Shown piece by piece: positions 46,277 to 54,249 of a DNA stretch of 64,000 nucleotides. The stretch comes from Leptospira hartskeerlii. Lineage in GTDB: Bacteria > Spirochaetota > Leptospiria > Leptospirales > Leptospiraceae. Numbering within the stretch: position 1 is the stretch's first letter; each line of letters begins with the position of its first letter. A program made the translations under genes and the position numbers. The notes beneath the pieces are model-generated. The model was given only the letters and a program-made list of their open reading frames with translations. It had not been told where the DNA came from and did not search any database. The stretch is from positions 202,031-266,030 of the forward strand of contig NZ_NPDL01000007.1 of assembly GCF_002811475.1 (NCBI RefSeq). Reading direction: 5' to 3'.

Positions 46277-47239
46277 TTAATAGCAGGAAGCAGATTGAGG
46301 AGTGCTTGCTACTACAGTATTGTAATGAAGAGAATAATTGCCCGTGATTGACTGGGTTCCTTCTTTACCAGCATTCTCTCCTATGATCCAAGTATCCGAT
46401 TTTGGAATACCACTGGCTGCGTATGCTGCAATATCAGTAGTCGCATTTCCGTAAGCACGGATAATATCCAGTCCGACAGTATTACGCAAATAATTAATAT
46501 AATCGGTTTTGTATGCTTGCACATTCGCACCCCAATAATCGGAACTAGGATGATAATGCCAAGATTTCATTCCTTTGAGAGGGAACCACTCGCGAGTATC
46601 TTTCGTATTCCAGTAAGGACGACCGGTTAAATATATTACTTGATATCCTTTATTACGATATGCATTCACGGTTTCCGGAGCGTAATAATAAGCGTCTGCA
46701 ATTTTGATCCCAGAATAATCTGCAAGAGCCTCGAAATCATTCGTGGTTAAAGTCCCATCTACATCGAATAGAACAGTTTGGCGTCCAGGATCCGCTACGG
46801 TCAGATAACCGTCTGCGCTAGAAAGATCACCTTCTACAACCATACGAACTATATAATCACCAGTTGCACGAACTCCAAGGTTCGCAGTGATTTTTCCGTC
46901 ACCATTTGTGGTATAACGACCCACATAGGTCCAACCGCTCATAGCAGTTCCATAGATATAAACGTGAATGTATTCACCTTCCAGATCTTTATGAAATACC
47001 GCATCATAATCGAATTTACCAACCATGGTTGCATTGGATCCGGATTTCACGATCGTGTCATACACCATGTGATAGGGCACATACAAACCGGCTAAAATCG
47101 TATTTCCAAAATTACGGAAATTTCTTTTGGTAGGTTTTGAAAAACTAGGTGGGTTAGAAGGGGTAGTGTAGTCGGGACAATCTGCCCAAAGGCCGATTGA
47201 GAACGCACTTAAGCACAGGGCTAACAAAAAGAATCGCAT
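46277..47239 (-). CDS. Secreted LNS2-like HAD-superfamily protein
   Basis: The 320-residue protein has a signal peptide (FFLLALCLSAFSIGLWA), a beta-rich N-terminal domain (about 35-155), and a HAD phosphatase domain starting at TVLFDVDGTLTTNDF with the catalytic DxD and VIYLTGRPYWNTKDTREWF as motif II. This matches the LNS2 domain of lipins and phosphatidylinositol-transfer-type proteins more than ordinary HAD enzymes, suggesting phosphatidate-like or lipid substrates outside the cytoplasm. I chose ATG 47239, seven bases after GGAG; a TTG four codons upstream is less likely. Inverted repeat 47276-47315 lies upstream. Confidence 0.75.
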   Translation of the reverse strand: MRFFLLALCLSAFSIGLWADCPDYTTPSNPPSFSKPTKRNFRNFGNTILAGLYVPYHMVYDTIVKSGSNATMVGKFDYDAVFHKDLEGEYIHVYIYGTAMSGWTYVGRYTTNGDGKITANLGVRATGDYIVRMVVEGDLSSADGYLTVADPGRQTVLFDVDGTLTTNDFEALADYSGIKIADAYYYAPETVNAYRNKGYQVIYLTGRPYWNTKDTREWFPLKGMKSWHYHPSSDYWGANVQAYKTDYINYLRNTVGLDIIRAYGNATTDIAAYAASGIPKSDTWIIGENAGKEGTQSITGNYSLHYNTVVASTPQSASCY

Positions 47240-47275
47240 AGGAATCTCCAAATATTTTTTTCATCTGAAAGTTGT

Positions 47276-47315
47276 TTTGAAAAATTTTTGTAAACGGATT
47301 ACAAAAATTTTCAAA
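47276..47315. promoter_or_regulatory. Long inverted repeat upstream of the LNS2/HAD gene
   Basis: TTTGAAAAATTTTTGTAA, a five-base spacer ACGGA, and TTACAAAAATTTTCAAA form a near-perfect dyad (one bulged base). It ends 37 bases before the start codon on the minus strand. It could be an operator or a leader hairpin. Confidence 0.45.
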
Positions 47316-47531
47316 CAGCGGCGAATATATTTGAGCTATGCATGTAGAGCAAGAAGAAACTAAAAATATGACTGTGACAACATGTAGAAATATAAAATAC
47401 AAAAGAATGATTGAATGATATGCAACTGTTATAAATAAATTATATATAATTGATATATAAGGAAATTATAAATAACGAAGATTGTTTAACGATTTCAGTT
47501 CGAAACCAAACTGTTAGGCGTTCTATTTTCT

Positions 47532-48233
47532 TCACTTGAATTTGTATCTATAACTTCCTCCGAAATAAGCTCTGGCGCCGTGATACGCAGAACAAGAAAC
47601 TTCCTCTACTTCTATCCTGTTTTGAAAATATTCGAATTCCAATAAACAACAGTCGGGATCTTCCGGTTTACAGCCTTCAGTGGATGCCCAAGTCCATTTG
47701 CCTTCTTTAGCTGGATTCCAATTTCCACTTACTTCACCAAGGTGAGCCGTGGGACCTCTTACAACATCAAAGGAAAATTGGATACTTTTACTGGATTTAT
47801 TTCGGAAAAGTTTTAAGGTACCTCCGAAACCATCCGTATAAGAGCCTAATCCTTCCTTAGATGCCTTGCCGAATTTCCAAACATGATTTAGATATTTAGT
47901 TCTTTCGGCTGTGGTTTCTGTTTTGCAGATGATTGTTTCCAAACCGGATTCGTCCGAAGCGTACATAGGTCCTTCACAGATACCGTCTCTGTAACCGATC
48001 CAAAGAACTTGCAATTTTTTTAAATCTTCTTTTTGGGATTCGGATAGATCTTCTCTTATCTTTTTATAAGTCACATTCAATTCTTTGTCAGCGACTTGGT
48101 ATTCCTTAGAATAACATTTTTTTTGATCATTCTTGATTTTGATCTTAGAGCATACATCTGAAGATTCTGGAGTCTTGGGGAAAATGGAGAATGTAAATAG
48201 AAGAAGGGAAGCGAAGAAAGTCCGGCAGTGCAT
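47532..48233 (-). CDS. LprI-like secreted protein
   Basis: The 233-residue protein has a signal peptide (TFFASLLLFTFSIFP) and a DUF1311/LprI domain over residues 25-115: NDQKKCYSKEYQVADKELNVTYKKI, LQVLWIGYRDGICE and CKTETTAERTKYL, with four cysteines in the usual places. LprI of mycobacteria inhibits lysozyme; many relatives have no tested role. The C-terminal 115 residues (TDGFGGTLKLFRNKSSKSIQF onward) form an extra beta-rich domain that I do not recognise. Confidence 0.75.
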   Translation of the reverse strand: MHCRTFFASLLLFTFSIFPKTPESSDVCSKIKIKNDQKKCYSKEYQVADKELNVTYKKIREDLSESQKEDLKKLQVLWIGYRDGICEGPMYASDESGLETIICKTETTAERTKYLNHVWKFGKASKEGLGSYTDGFGGTLKLFRNKSSKSIQFSFDVVRGPTAHLGEVSGNWNPAKEGKWTWASTEGCKPEDPDCCLLEFEYFQNRIEVEEVSCSAYHGARAYFGGSYRYKFK

Positions 48234-48302
48234 AATGGAGTTTTAGTTTATATTTGCTGACGGCAACGATTTTTCTTCCCATAAATAAATGTTTTTCAAA
48301 AA

Positions 48303-48338
48303 AAAATACAATATACCCCATAGGGTATATTGTATTTT
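48303..48338. promoter_or_regulatory. 36-bp perfect inverted repeat before the DUF302 gene
   Basis: AAAATACAATATACCC is followed by CATA and its exact reverse complement. The core ATACCC-4 nt-GGGTAT resembles operators of CsoR/CstR-type repressors (copper or persulfide sensors). It lies between divergent genes, 52 bases before the DUF302 start and 70 bases before the LprI-like start. Confidence 0.55.
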
Positions 48339-48389
48339 ATGAGTCTAACGGATAAAGCCTCATTAATAAGATGAAAGGAAGACAAACTA

Positions 48390-48773
48390 ATGAAATACAT
48401 TGTTGATTCGGAAAAAAGTGTCGAGCAGGCATCTCTGGACCTGCAAAAGAACGTAGTCGAAGCAAAATACGGGGTGCTACATATCCACGATCTCAAGGAG
48501 ACGATGAAAAAGAAAGGGGTGGAATTTCAGGAAGAATGCAGAATTTTCGAAGTTTGTAATCCTGCCCGCGCGAGCAAGGTACTAAACGAAGATATGGAAA
48601 TGAATTTTGCCTTACCATGTAGGATCTCGGTATATACCGATCATGGAAAGACCAGGATCGGTATGATTAGGCCGGAGCCACTTTTGCGGACATTATCCGA
48701 TTCTAAAACGTTAGCGCAAGAAGCAAAAGAAGTCGAAGACGATCTGATCCGGATCATTCAAGCTACTATATAA
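48390..48773 (+). CDS. DUF302 domain protein
   Basis: The 127-residue cytoplasmic protein is essentially one DUF302 domain: VDSEKSVEQASLDLQKNVVEAKYGVLHIHDL at the start, EECRIFEVCNPARASKVLNED in the middle, and LPCRISVYTDHGKTRIGMIRP. DUF302 proteins are common next to sulfur and heavy-metal genes, but no reaction is known. AAAGGAAGA is the ribosome binding site. The perfect ATACCC/GGGTAT dyad in its promoter suggests control by a CsoR-like repressor, whose gene is not in the window. Confidence 0.85.
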   Translation: MKYIVDSEKSVEQASLDLQKNVVEAKYGVLHIHDLKETMKKKGVEFQEECRIFEVCNPARASKVLNEDMEMNFALPCRISVYTDHGKTRIGMIRPEPLLRTLSDSKTLAQEAKEVEDDLIRIIQATI

Positions 48774-48915
48774 ACTTCGAATATTCATCTTTTTCCTCTA
48801 TTCTGTTCGCTTAAAAGAATAATTTAATAGATCTTAGTTGACATGAATTTCTGTGAGGAATTATTTTGCGCCATCGCAGTTGATTTGACTGAGAATTGCT
48901 AAAGGGGAATTTTAT

Positions 48916-49584
48916 ATGCCGATCTTAGGTGAAAAAGGAACGATGGAGACAAAGGAATTTGTAAAGAGCCTTCTGGCATATGGCTCTGAAAAGTATGGTT
49001 TACTTAATGATCGCTGGGTGATTATCGGAGTCAGAGGGATTGATTTTAAGGATGGAATTATCAAGACCAATAACGATGCCATTAATGAATATAATGACGT
49101 TTTATTTTTGATCAGAACAGTAAATGGATCTTTGGAATTCAAAGTTTACTCATGTACGATTGATCCGGGACGTTATTGGTTAAACCAACCAATGAATCCA
49201 GCAGGGACGGCGAGAATTGCAGAAGGAATTTACAAATACAAATTAGGAATGCATAGAGGGCATAAAGCATTCAACCAGTATGCAAAAGTAACAGTTAATC
49301 GATATGCTCCTCACGAAAACGCTAAACCTTGGTTCAAGTGGAAGGATGAATCTTCTTCAGTAACCCAAACCGGTTTCTTTGCCATCGATATTCATGCCAA
49401 AGGTGGCTCTTCTAAGTTTGTCGAAATGTCAAGTGCTGGATGTACGGTTTTGAACTCGACCTGGACTGACGCTCCTTGGTTGGAATTTTATTCAACTATA
49501 GAGGCGGCGATTTCGGCTCACTCTCAAGCCTACATATGCTATTGCGTTATGGACCAAAGTTCGGCTGTCACCATCCTTTCCTAA
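48916..49584 (+). CDS. Putative phage lysin (L,D-transpeptidase-like fold)
   Basis: The 222-residue protein has no signal peptide. Residues 20-120 (WVIIGVRGIDFKDG ... GTARIAEGIYKYKLGMHRGHKAF) and the later IDIHAKGGSSKFVEMSSAGCTVLN match a group of phage proteins with a His ... Ser-Ala-Gly-Cys motif like that of YkuD-type L,D-transpeptidases (HxxxxxxxSxGC). It may act on peptidoglycan during lysis. GGGG lies 11 bases upstream of the ATG. It precedes the tail genes and is followed by a terminator, so it may be a separate lysis transcript. Confidence 0.55.
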   Translation: MPILGEKGTMETKEFVKSLLAYGSEKYGLLNDRWVIIGVRGIDFKDGIIKTNNDAINEYNDVLFLIRTVNGSLEFKVYSCTIDPGRYWLNQPMNPAGTARIAEGIYKYKLGMHRGHKAFNQYAKVTVNRYAPHENAKPWFKWKDESSSVTQTGFFAIDIHAKGGSSKFVEMSSAGCTVLNSTWTDAPWLEFYSTIEAAISAHSQAYICYCVMDQSSAVTILS

Positions 49585-49922
49585 TCAATCCTAACTAAGA
49601 AATCTACTAAGATTCATTATAGAGATCTATTCCGTTTCATTCAGATAACGGAATGTGTTCTTTTTTATCCTATTTGGTATAATTGCCAAATTTTTTAAAA
49701 ATTATCCGCTTTACTGGAACCTTTTTTTACTTGTTTGCCTCTAAGCTTCCATTAAATGTCGTTAATTCATCAAATATACATATAATATACTAAATAAGAT
49801 AATTTAAGTTTAATTCTTAATCAAATAAATTTTTAAACTGTAGATATTTGTCTTTTTTTGATAATCATGTGTCTTTAATGGAATATTTTGGCATATTTTT
49901 TAACACGAGATTTTGATCATAG
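49585..49922. other. AT-rich gap before the tail operon
   Basis: This stretch has no gene. It holds the terminator at 49629-49666 and then about 250 very AT-rich bases that should contain the promoter of the tail operon. TATAAT occurs near 49785, but there is no clear partner hexamer, so I do not assign a promoter. Confidence 0.6.
49629..49666 (+). terminator. Intrinsic terminator of the lysin-like gene
   Basis: ATTCCGTT and AACGGAAT form an eight-base stem with a ten-base loop, followed by GTGTTC and TTTTTT. It lies 44 bases after the stop of the lysin-like gene. Confidence 0.65.
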
Positions 49923-50456
49923 ATGATTCCCGGTGCAGTTGTAGAAGCTATCTTTCAGAGAATCCAATCCGATACTTCGGTCGTTTTACTCAGGTTTGAC
50001 GAACAGCAAAGTTCTTATCCTCTCGGTGTTTACCGCTCCACTTCTTGTTTAGTGGAATCAGTTTATAGAAATATTCAAACGCGGGCGGAGAAGGTTGGAG
50101 ATCCGACAACTGTAGTTCAAACTAGATTCGAAAAATATCAGGATACATATTCATTAAATTTTTTTGATACTCAGAGTCTTGAAAATGCACGAGTGGCTGC
50201 TTTAACTGTGTTTCATTGGTTTGGTTCTCCTGATAATCGTTCCTTTTGCGAGGAGAATTCGATTGTTCCTCGCTTTGTTGGTACTAATATTCAAGATAAA
50301 AGTATCTTTCAAAGTTCGACTTGGCTTTATCAGGTTGGGTTTGATATCCGATTCGATTATACATTCGAATATACCGAAGAGATTGAGATAATCTCCAAAA
50401 TACAAATCACCGAAGAATTCGGCAGTCATAATGAAAATCTGGAAGTAGAGGTTTAG
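49923..50456 (+). CDS. Phage neck / tail terminator protein (LIC_12616-like)
   Basis: The 177-residue protein matches the group of neck-terminator gp12-like proteins known from leptospiral prophages: SSYPLGVYRSTSCLVESVYR, the central QDTYSLNFFDTQSLENARVAALTVFHWF, and a C-terminal beta segment WLYQVGFDIRFDYTFEYTEE. The role is to cap the tail tube at the head-proximal end. It is the first gene of the tail operon and is followed after three bases by the sheath gene. In contractile tails this position is standard. Confidence 0.65.
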   Translation: MIPGAVVEAIFQRIQSDTSVVLLRFDEQQSSYPLGVYRSTSCLVESVYRNIQTRAEKVGDPTTVVQTRFEKYQDTYSLNFFDTQSLENARVAALTVFHWFGSPDNRSFCEENSIVPRFVGTNIQDKSIFQSSTWLYQVGFDIRFDYTFEYTEEIEIISKIQITEEFGSHNENLEVEV

Positions 50457-50459
50457 CAA

Positions 50460-51488
50460 ATGGCATTTATTAATGATATCATAATAGATATCACTCGGGG
50501 GACCCAAGGGTTAACACAAAAATCGTTTCGACCGCTGATATTAAAAGCGGGAGATAGTTCGGCAACTGCTTTGGAAAAGAATATCGTGTCCGATTTAACT
50601 GATCTTACATCGGCCGGTTTTACTTCTTCTGATGATGTTTATAAAATGGCGTCTGCAATGTTTGCTCAGTCTCCGAAGCCGGAAGACATTATGATAGTCG
50701 TTTCTCCGGATACTATCTCTGAAGCTCTCGATGAGTTACGTGGGTTGGATGATAATTTTTATGCAATTTGCGTCACCTCAAGAGCTAAAGCTGATTTGAA
50801 TGCCGCAGGCACTTGGGCGAATGCGAATAAGAAATTTTTCTTCGGATGTTCTTCTGATATTACTTCTCTCGATTCTAGGAATGTAGATAGGGAAGCATAT
50901 CTAATTCACAATAATGCTCCTGCCGACTTTCCGGAGTGCGCTTGGGTTGGGCAGAATATTCCGAAACAACCCGGATCAACCACGTTTAAGTGGAAGCGTT
51001 TGAATGGCCAAAATGCGTCTACGTTTAGCAAAACCGAATTGACCACGATTCGAACCAGTAAAGGCCAAGCGCTCCAAGCAATGTCCGGAGCAACATACGT
51101 AAACGAAGGAACAACGACCTCTGGAGAGTTTATAGATGTGATCGTTGGGCAAGATTGGGTCGAAGATCAGCTTCAGATCGATCTACTCTCATTATTTTTA
51201 AATAATGAAAAGATAGCTTTAGACGATTCAGGGATCGCGCAAGTAGAAGGTGTGGTACGTAACGTCTTGAAGAGAGCAGGAGATGCGGGTATTGTCGCAA
51301 GAGCATCTTCCGAAGATGATTTGAAATTATCGGATGATAAGGTCTATATGAGCCAGGTTTTCGTTCCTCGAAGAGCTGATATTTCAGTTAATGATCGCGC
51401 AAATAGAGAATTGAAAGGGATCAAGTTCGTATACTATCTAGCCGGTGCGATCCATAAAGTAAATGTTAACGGTTTAATTACGGTTTAA
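50460..51488 (+). CDS. Contractile tail sheath protein (DUF3383)
   Basis: The 342-residue protein is of the DUF3383 family, the sheath of PhiTE-like and related contractile tails: the start INDIIIDITRGTQGLTQKSFRPLIL, the domain with FYAICVTSRAKADLNAAGTWANANKKFFFG, and the C-terminal conserved region QVEGVVRNVLKRAGDAGIVA and GIKFVYYLAGAIHKVNVNG. The sheath contracts to drive the tube through a target envelope. The order sheath-then-tube is normal for the class. Confidence 0.85.
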   Translation: MAFINDIIIDITRGTQGLTQKSFRPLILKAGDSSATALEKNIVSDLTDLTSAGFTSSDDVYKMASAMFAQSPKPEDIMIVVSPDTISEALDELRGLDDNFYAICVTSRAKADLNAAGTWANANKKFFFGCSSDITSLDSRNVDREAYLIHNNAPADFPECAWVGQNIPKQPGSTTFKWKRLNGQNASTFSKTELTTIRTSKGQALQAMSGATYVNEGTTTSGEFIDVIVGQDWVEDQLQIDLLSLFLNNEKIALDDSGIAQVEGVVRNVLKRAGDAGIVARASSEDDLKLSDDKVYMSQVFVPRRADISVNDRANRELKGIKFVYYLAGAIHKVNVNGLITV

Positions 51489-51499
51489 GGAAATATTAA

Positions 51500-51919
51500 A
51501 TGGCTGATAAATTTTTAGGAACATACGATCCAAATCAGGTTACTCTTTCCGTTTCTGGAAGATTGGTTTCAGGATTCTTCGACGGTACTTTCATTTCCGT
51601 TAAACGAGCTGATAATGAAGTTTATAAAACTCACGTAGGTGCCAGGGGAGAAGTTTCCAGAACAAAAAACAATAATACTTCCGGACAAATCACTTTTACC
51701 TTAAAGGGAACTTCTCCGGATAATGCATTTTTGGATTTGGTAAAAAATCTACCGAATACTTTCCCAGTGATGGTGAAGAATAATTCCGATGGAAAATTCG
51801 TAGCAGTCGCAAGTCAAGCTTGGGTATCTACGGATCCGGATAAGGAATTCGGCGTAGAGGAAAGCGGGGTCGAGTGGGTTTTGACTTGTGCGGATCTAAA
51901 TAAAGCGCACTTGAGTTGA
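51500..51919 (+). CDS. Tail tube protein (PhiTE-like, DUF3277)
   Basis: The 139-residue protein has the tube-fold start KFLGTYDPNQVTLSVSGRLVSGF, then GARGEVSRTKNNNTSGQITFTLKGTSPDN, and ends with the conserved EFGVEESGVEWVLTCADLNK. It forms the inner tube inside the sheath. It follows the sheath gene after 11 bases. A strong hairpin between this gene and the chaperone gene may lower expression downstream, keeping tube and sheath in excess. Confidence 0.8.
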   Translation: MADKFLGTYDPNQVTLSVSGRLVSGFFDGTFISVKRADNEVYKTHVGARGEVSRTKNNNTSGQITFTLKGTSPDNAFLDLVKNLPNTFPVMVKNNSDGKFVAVASQAWVSTDPDKEFGVEESGVEWVLTCADLNKAHLS

Positions 51920-51926
51920 TCTATAT

Positions 51927-51979
51927 TTGAATTCGCTTTCTGGATCTTAAAAATAAGGCCGGAAAGCGAATGAATTCAA
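51927..51979 (+). terminator. Hairpin between tube and chaperone genes
   Basis: TTGAATTCGCTTTCTGG and CCGGAAAGCGAATGAATTCAA pair with one mismatch and a small bulge over a 15-base AT-rich loop. No T-run follows, so it may be a partial terminator or mRNA-stabilising stem rather than a full stop. Confidence 0.5.
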
Positions 51980-52005
51980 AAGAAATAAAATAAAGGAATC
52001 ATAAT

Positions 52006-52392
52006 ATGTCTTACCAAGAGAAAATTGAAGTTAATGGGAAAGAATACATTCTTCAGCACCCAGGATCTAAGGAATGGATTAAATTAAAATCTAAGATGTT
52101 TAAGATTGCGGAAGGAAACATGGATCTTTCTGTGATTTTGGAATATTGTTTTGATCATGTAGTCTTTCCTGGAAAGGGTGCCACAAAATTATCCATTGAT
52201 GGACCTCTTGGTCCGGATGGAAAGCAAACTATATTACAGCAAGCCGAACTAAAATCTTGGATCCGAGAACTTGAGGAGGTATGGGAAATTATTCTTCCCC
52301 GATTTCTTAGAGGGGAGTTGGAGCCCGGATTTTCCTGGCCAGAGAATGGAGCAAGAAACGGTAAGGCGTCTCTTGCAAATCAATCGTCTTGA
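52006..52392 (+). CDS. Tail assembly chaperone, first frame
   Basis: The 128-residue protein lies between the tube and tape-measure genes, the fixed position of tail assembly chaperones. It begins SYQEKIEVNGKEYILQHPGSKEWIKL, followed by an acidic helical region ILEYCFDHVVFPGKGATKL. It ends 46 bases inside the next reading frame. In many phages the downstream frame is made only as a frameshift extension. Here both a shift and separate initiation at ATG 52346 are possible. Confidence 0.65.
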   Translation: MSYQEKIEVNGKEYILQHPGSKEWIKLKSKMFKIAEGNMDLSVILEYCFDHVVFPGKGATKLSIDGPLGPDGKQTILQQAELKSWIRELEEVWEIILPRFLRGELEPGFSWPENGARNGKASLANQSS

Positions 52393-52576
52393 GGAAATCC
52401 GACTTAAAAACGAATTAGACGAAGAAATCGCGATCTGGAGACCCGTCGTAAACGGCATTCTAACATATTCGGAAGCTTGTGAAATGCATCCAAGAGATTT
52501 AGCAAAAGCGAATATACTTGTGGATAGAATGATTAAAGAACAGAAGCAGGCTGCGAACAAATCGCGCGGAAAGTAA
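52346..52576 (+). CDS. Tail assembly chaperone, second frame
   Basis: The 76-residue frame from ATG 52346 (EQETVRRLLQINRLEEIRLKN ... MHPRDLAKANILVDRMIKEQ) overlaps the end of the first chaperone in the +1 (equivalently -2) frame. It is helical and charged, and MHPRDLAKANILVDR resembles the C-terminal part of the G/GT type of chaperone. The start has only a weak ribosome binding site (AGAG). It may be translated as an extension by frameshifting. The frame is open 25 codons further upstream, but that part duplicates the first gene's coding sequence. Confidence 0.6.
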   Translation: MEQETVRRLLQINRLEEIRLKNELDEEIAIWRPVVNGILTYSEACEMHPRDLAKANILVDRMIKEQKQAANKSRGK

Positions 52577-52580
52577 TTAG

Positions 52581-54248
52581 ATGGCAGAAGGAATTCAAAT
52601 AAATTACGAATTTGTATATCTGAGCAAAGGATATGCCGAATTTATTCGTTTGAGTGCATCTTTTAAAAAGACTTCTACCGAGTTGAAAAAATTAGAAGGA
52701 ACAGCAAAAGCTACTTCAAAAAGTTTTAAAGAATTATCCGAGCAATATAAGAATATCGGAAATTTTGCCATAACTGCTGCTAAAGCATTTTCTGCTTTAG
52801 TTGGTGCTGCTGATGCAAACAACCAATTGGAAAAACAAAGGTTAATACTAAAAAATTTAGCCGGAAACGATTATGGTCAACTGCAAAATGCAATTCGTAA
52901 AACAGTTTCATTATCTAAAAATACAACCTCTGAAAAAGCACTTTTAGAAGCGAGTAAGGCTGCCTTAGATAATAAAGTTTCTGTCGATTTCCTGAATAAG
53001 TCTATGGAAACATTTCAAAAAATTTCCGTAGTCACTGGGCAGAGTCTTTCTGATCTTTATAAACTTCCCGAGAAAGATAGGCAGAAACTTTTAGATAAAT
53101 ATACTAAAGATAATGTAAGCATGACTAAGCTTCAAAACGATTTTAATCAGGTTGTGGGTAACGGAGTATATGTCCAAGAGCAATATGATAATTCATTGCT
53201 AAAGTTGCAGCAAACATTAAGTAAGGCGTTGCTTCCGGCAGTTATTCCGTTAGTAGATGCCTTTTCTTTCGTTATAGAATATTTTACAGATGCAACTCAT
53301 GGAACAGAGAGATTGCAAGTTGCATTTATAATATTAGAATCACTTGTTGCAGGTTTGGCAATTGCGGCGAGCTATTTTGGAGTTTCTTTATTGCCTCCTA
53401 TTATTGCCGCCACCTTGGCTTGGGCTTCCGCAACTTGGGCTGCGATTGCTCCTTTGCTTCCGGCGATTGCTGCCGGAATAGCTTTAGGATTAGTAATAGC
53501 AGGTATCACTTTAGCCGTTAAAGATCTGTTTGCTTGGTTTAACGGAGGTGATTCTGTTATTAAGGTTTTTTTTGAAAAAGCAGTAGTTTGGGTTAAGAGC
53601 GCACTTAATTCGCTTTTAAGTTTCGCAAAAACATATGGGAAGTATTTGGTGATGGCAGTATTTCCAATAAGCATAATATACTTTTACTTCGATGATATTA
53701 AAAAAGCATTTAATTCGCTTTTAGATTTTGCGAAAACTTACGGTAAATATCTGATCATGGCTATTTTTCCCATATCGATTTTATACTTTTATTTCGACGA
53801 AATTAAAAATGCAATAAATGGTTTCATAAGCTATGTAACAACAGCTTTCTCTTCGATCAATTGGAATGCTTTAATTCCAGATTGGGTGCTCTCTGCTGCA
53901 AAATCACTTTCTAGTATTGCGGGTGGAAGTTCAGCTCAAGCAGCAAGTGGGGGACTATTAGGGAGCCTAAGTGGAGCAAGAGCTTCCGGAGGAGTTGTCT
54001 CTGCCGGAAAATCTTACCTCGTAGGAGAAAGAGGGCCTGAACTTTTCACTCCGGGAAGCTCCGGAAAAATTATCCCGAATGGAGCCGGTGGCGGTTCAGT
54101 CGTTGTGCAAAGTGTTGTAGGAACTCTAACAATTAATGTTAGCGGTTCTAACGAAGCAGGAACTGAGATCAAAGAAGCCGTTATGCGGGCTTTGGACGAA
54201 TTGTCTGAAGATATTCTTCCTGCAAAATTGGGATTAGCGATTACTTAA
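52581..54248 (+). CDS. Tail tape measure protein
   Basis: The 555-residue protein sets tail length (about 1.5 A per residue, so some 80 nm) and is injected with the tube. The N-terminal half is coiled (FKKTSTELKKLEGTAKATSKS), residues 240-320 are membrane-like (AAIAPLLPAIAAGIALGLVI), and the C-terminus has the usual SAGKSYLVGERGPELFTPGS. Residues 341-375 and 376-410 are a near-identical 35-residue tandem repeat (FAKTYGKYLVMAVFPISIIY / FAKTYGKYLIMAIFPISILY). It follows the chaperone frames and precedes the Dit-like gene. Confidence 0.85.
   Translation: MAEGIQINYEFVYLSKGYAEFIRLSASFKKTSTELKKLEGTAKATSKSFKELSEQYKNIGNFAITAAKAFSALVGAADANNQLEKQRLILKNLAGNDYGQLQNAIRKTVSLSKNTTSEKALLEASKAALDNKVSVDFLNKSMETFQKISVVTGQSLSDLYKLPEKDRQKLLDKYTKDNVSMTKLQNDFNQVVGNGVYVQEQYDNSLLKLQQTLSKALLPAVIPLVDAFSFVIEYFTDATHGTERLQVAFIILESLVAGLAIAASYFGVSLLPPIIAATLAWASATWAAIAPLLPAIAAGIALGLVIAGITLAVKDLFAWFNGGDSVIKVFFEKAVVWVKSALNSLLSFAKTYGKYLVMAVFPISIIYFYFDDIKKAFNSLLDFAKTYGKYLIMAIFPISILYFYFDEIKNAINGFISYVTTAFSSINWNALIPDWVLSAAKSLSSIAGGSSAQAASGGLLGSLSGARASGGVVSAGKSYLVGERGPELFTPGSSGKIIPNGAGGGSVVVQSVVGTLTINVSGSNEAGTEIKEAVMRALDELSEDILPAKLGLAIT
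53601..53810 (+). repeat. 105-bp tandem duplication in the tape measure gene
   Basis: Two units (53601-53705 and 53706-53810) encode 35 residues each and are about 80% identical in protein, differing mainly by conservative changes. The units are hydrophobic. The duplication is in frame and lengthens the tail by about 5 nm. Confidence 0.75.
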
Positions 54249-54249
54249 T

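Noticed and set aside
52271..52345. Upstream extension of the second chaperone frame to an ATG at 52271
   Set aside because: These codons lie in another frame of well-conserved first-chaperone sequence and read as a shadow; ATG 52346 is the better start.
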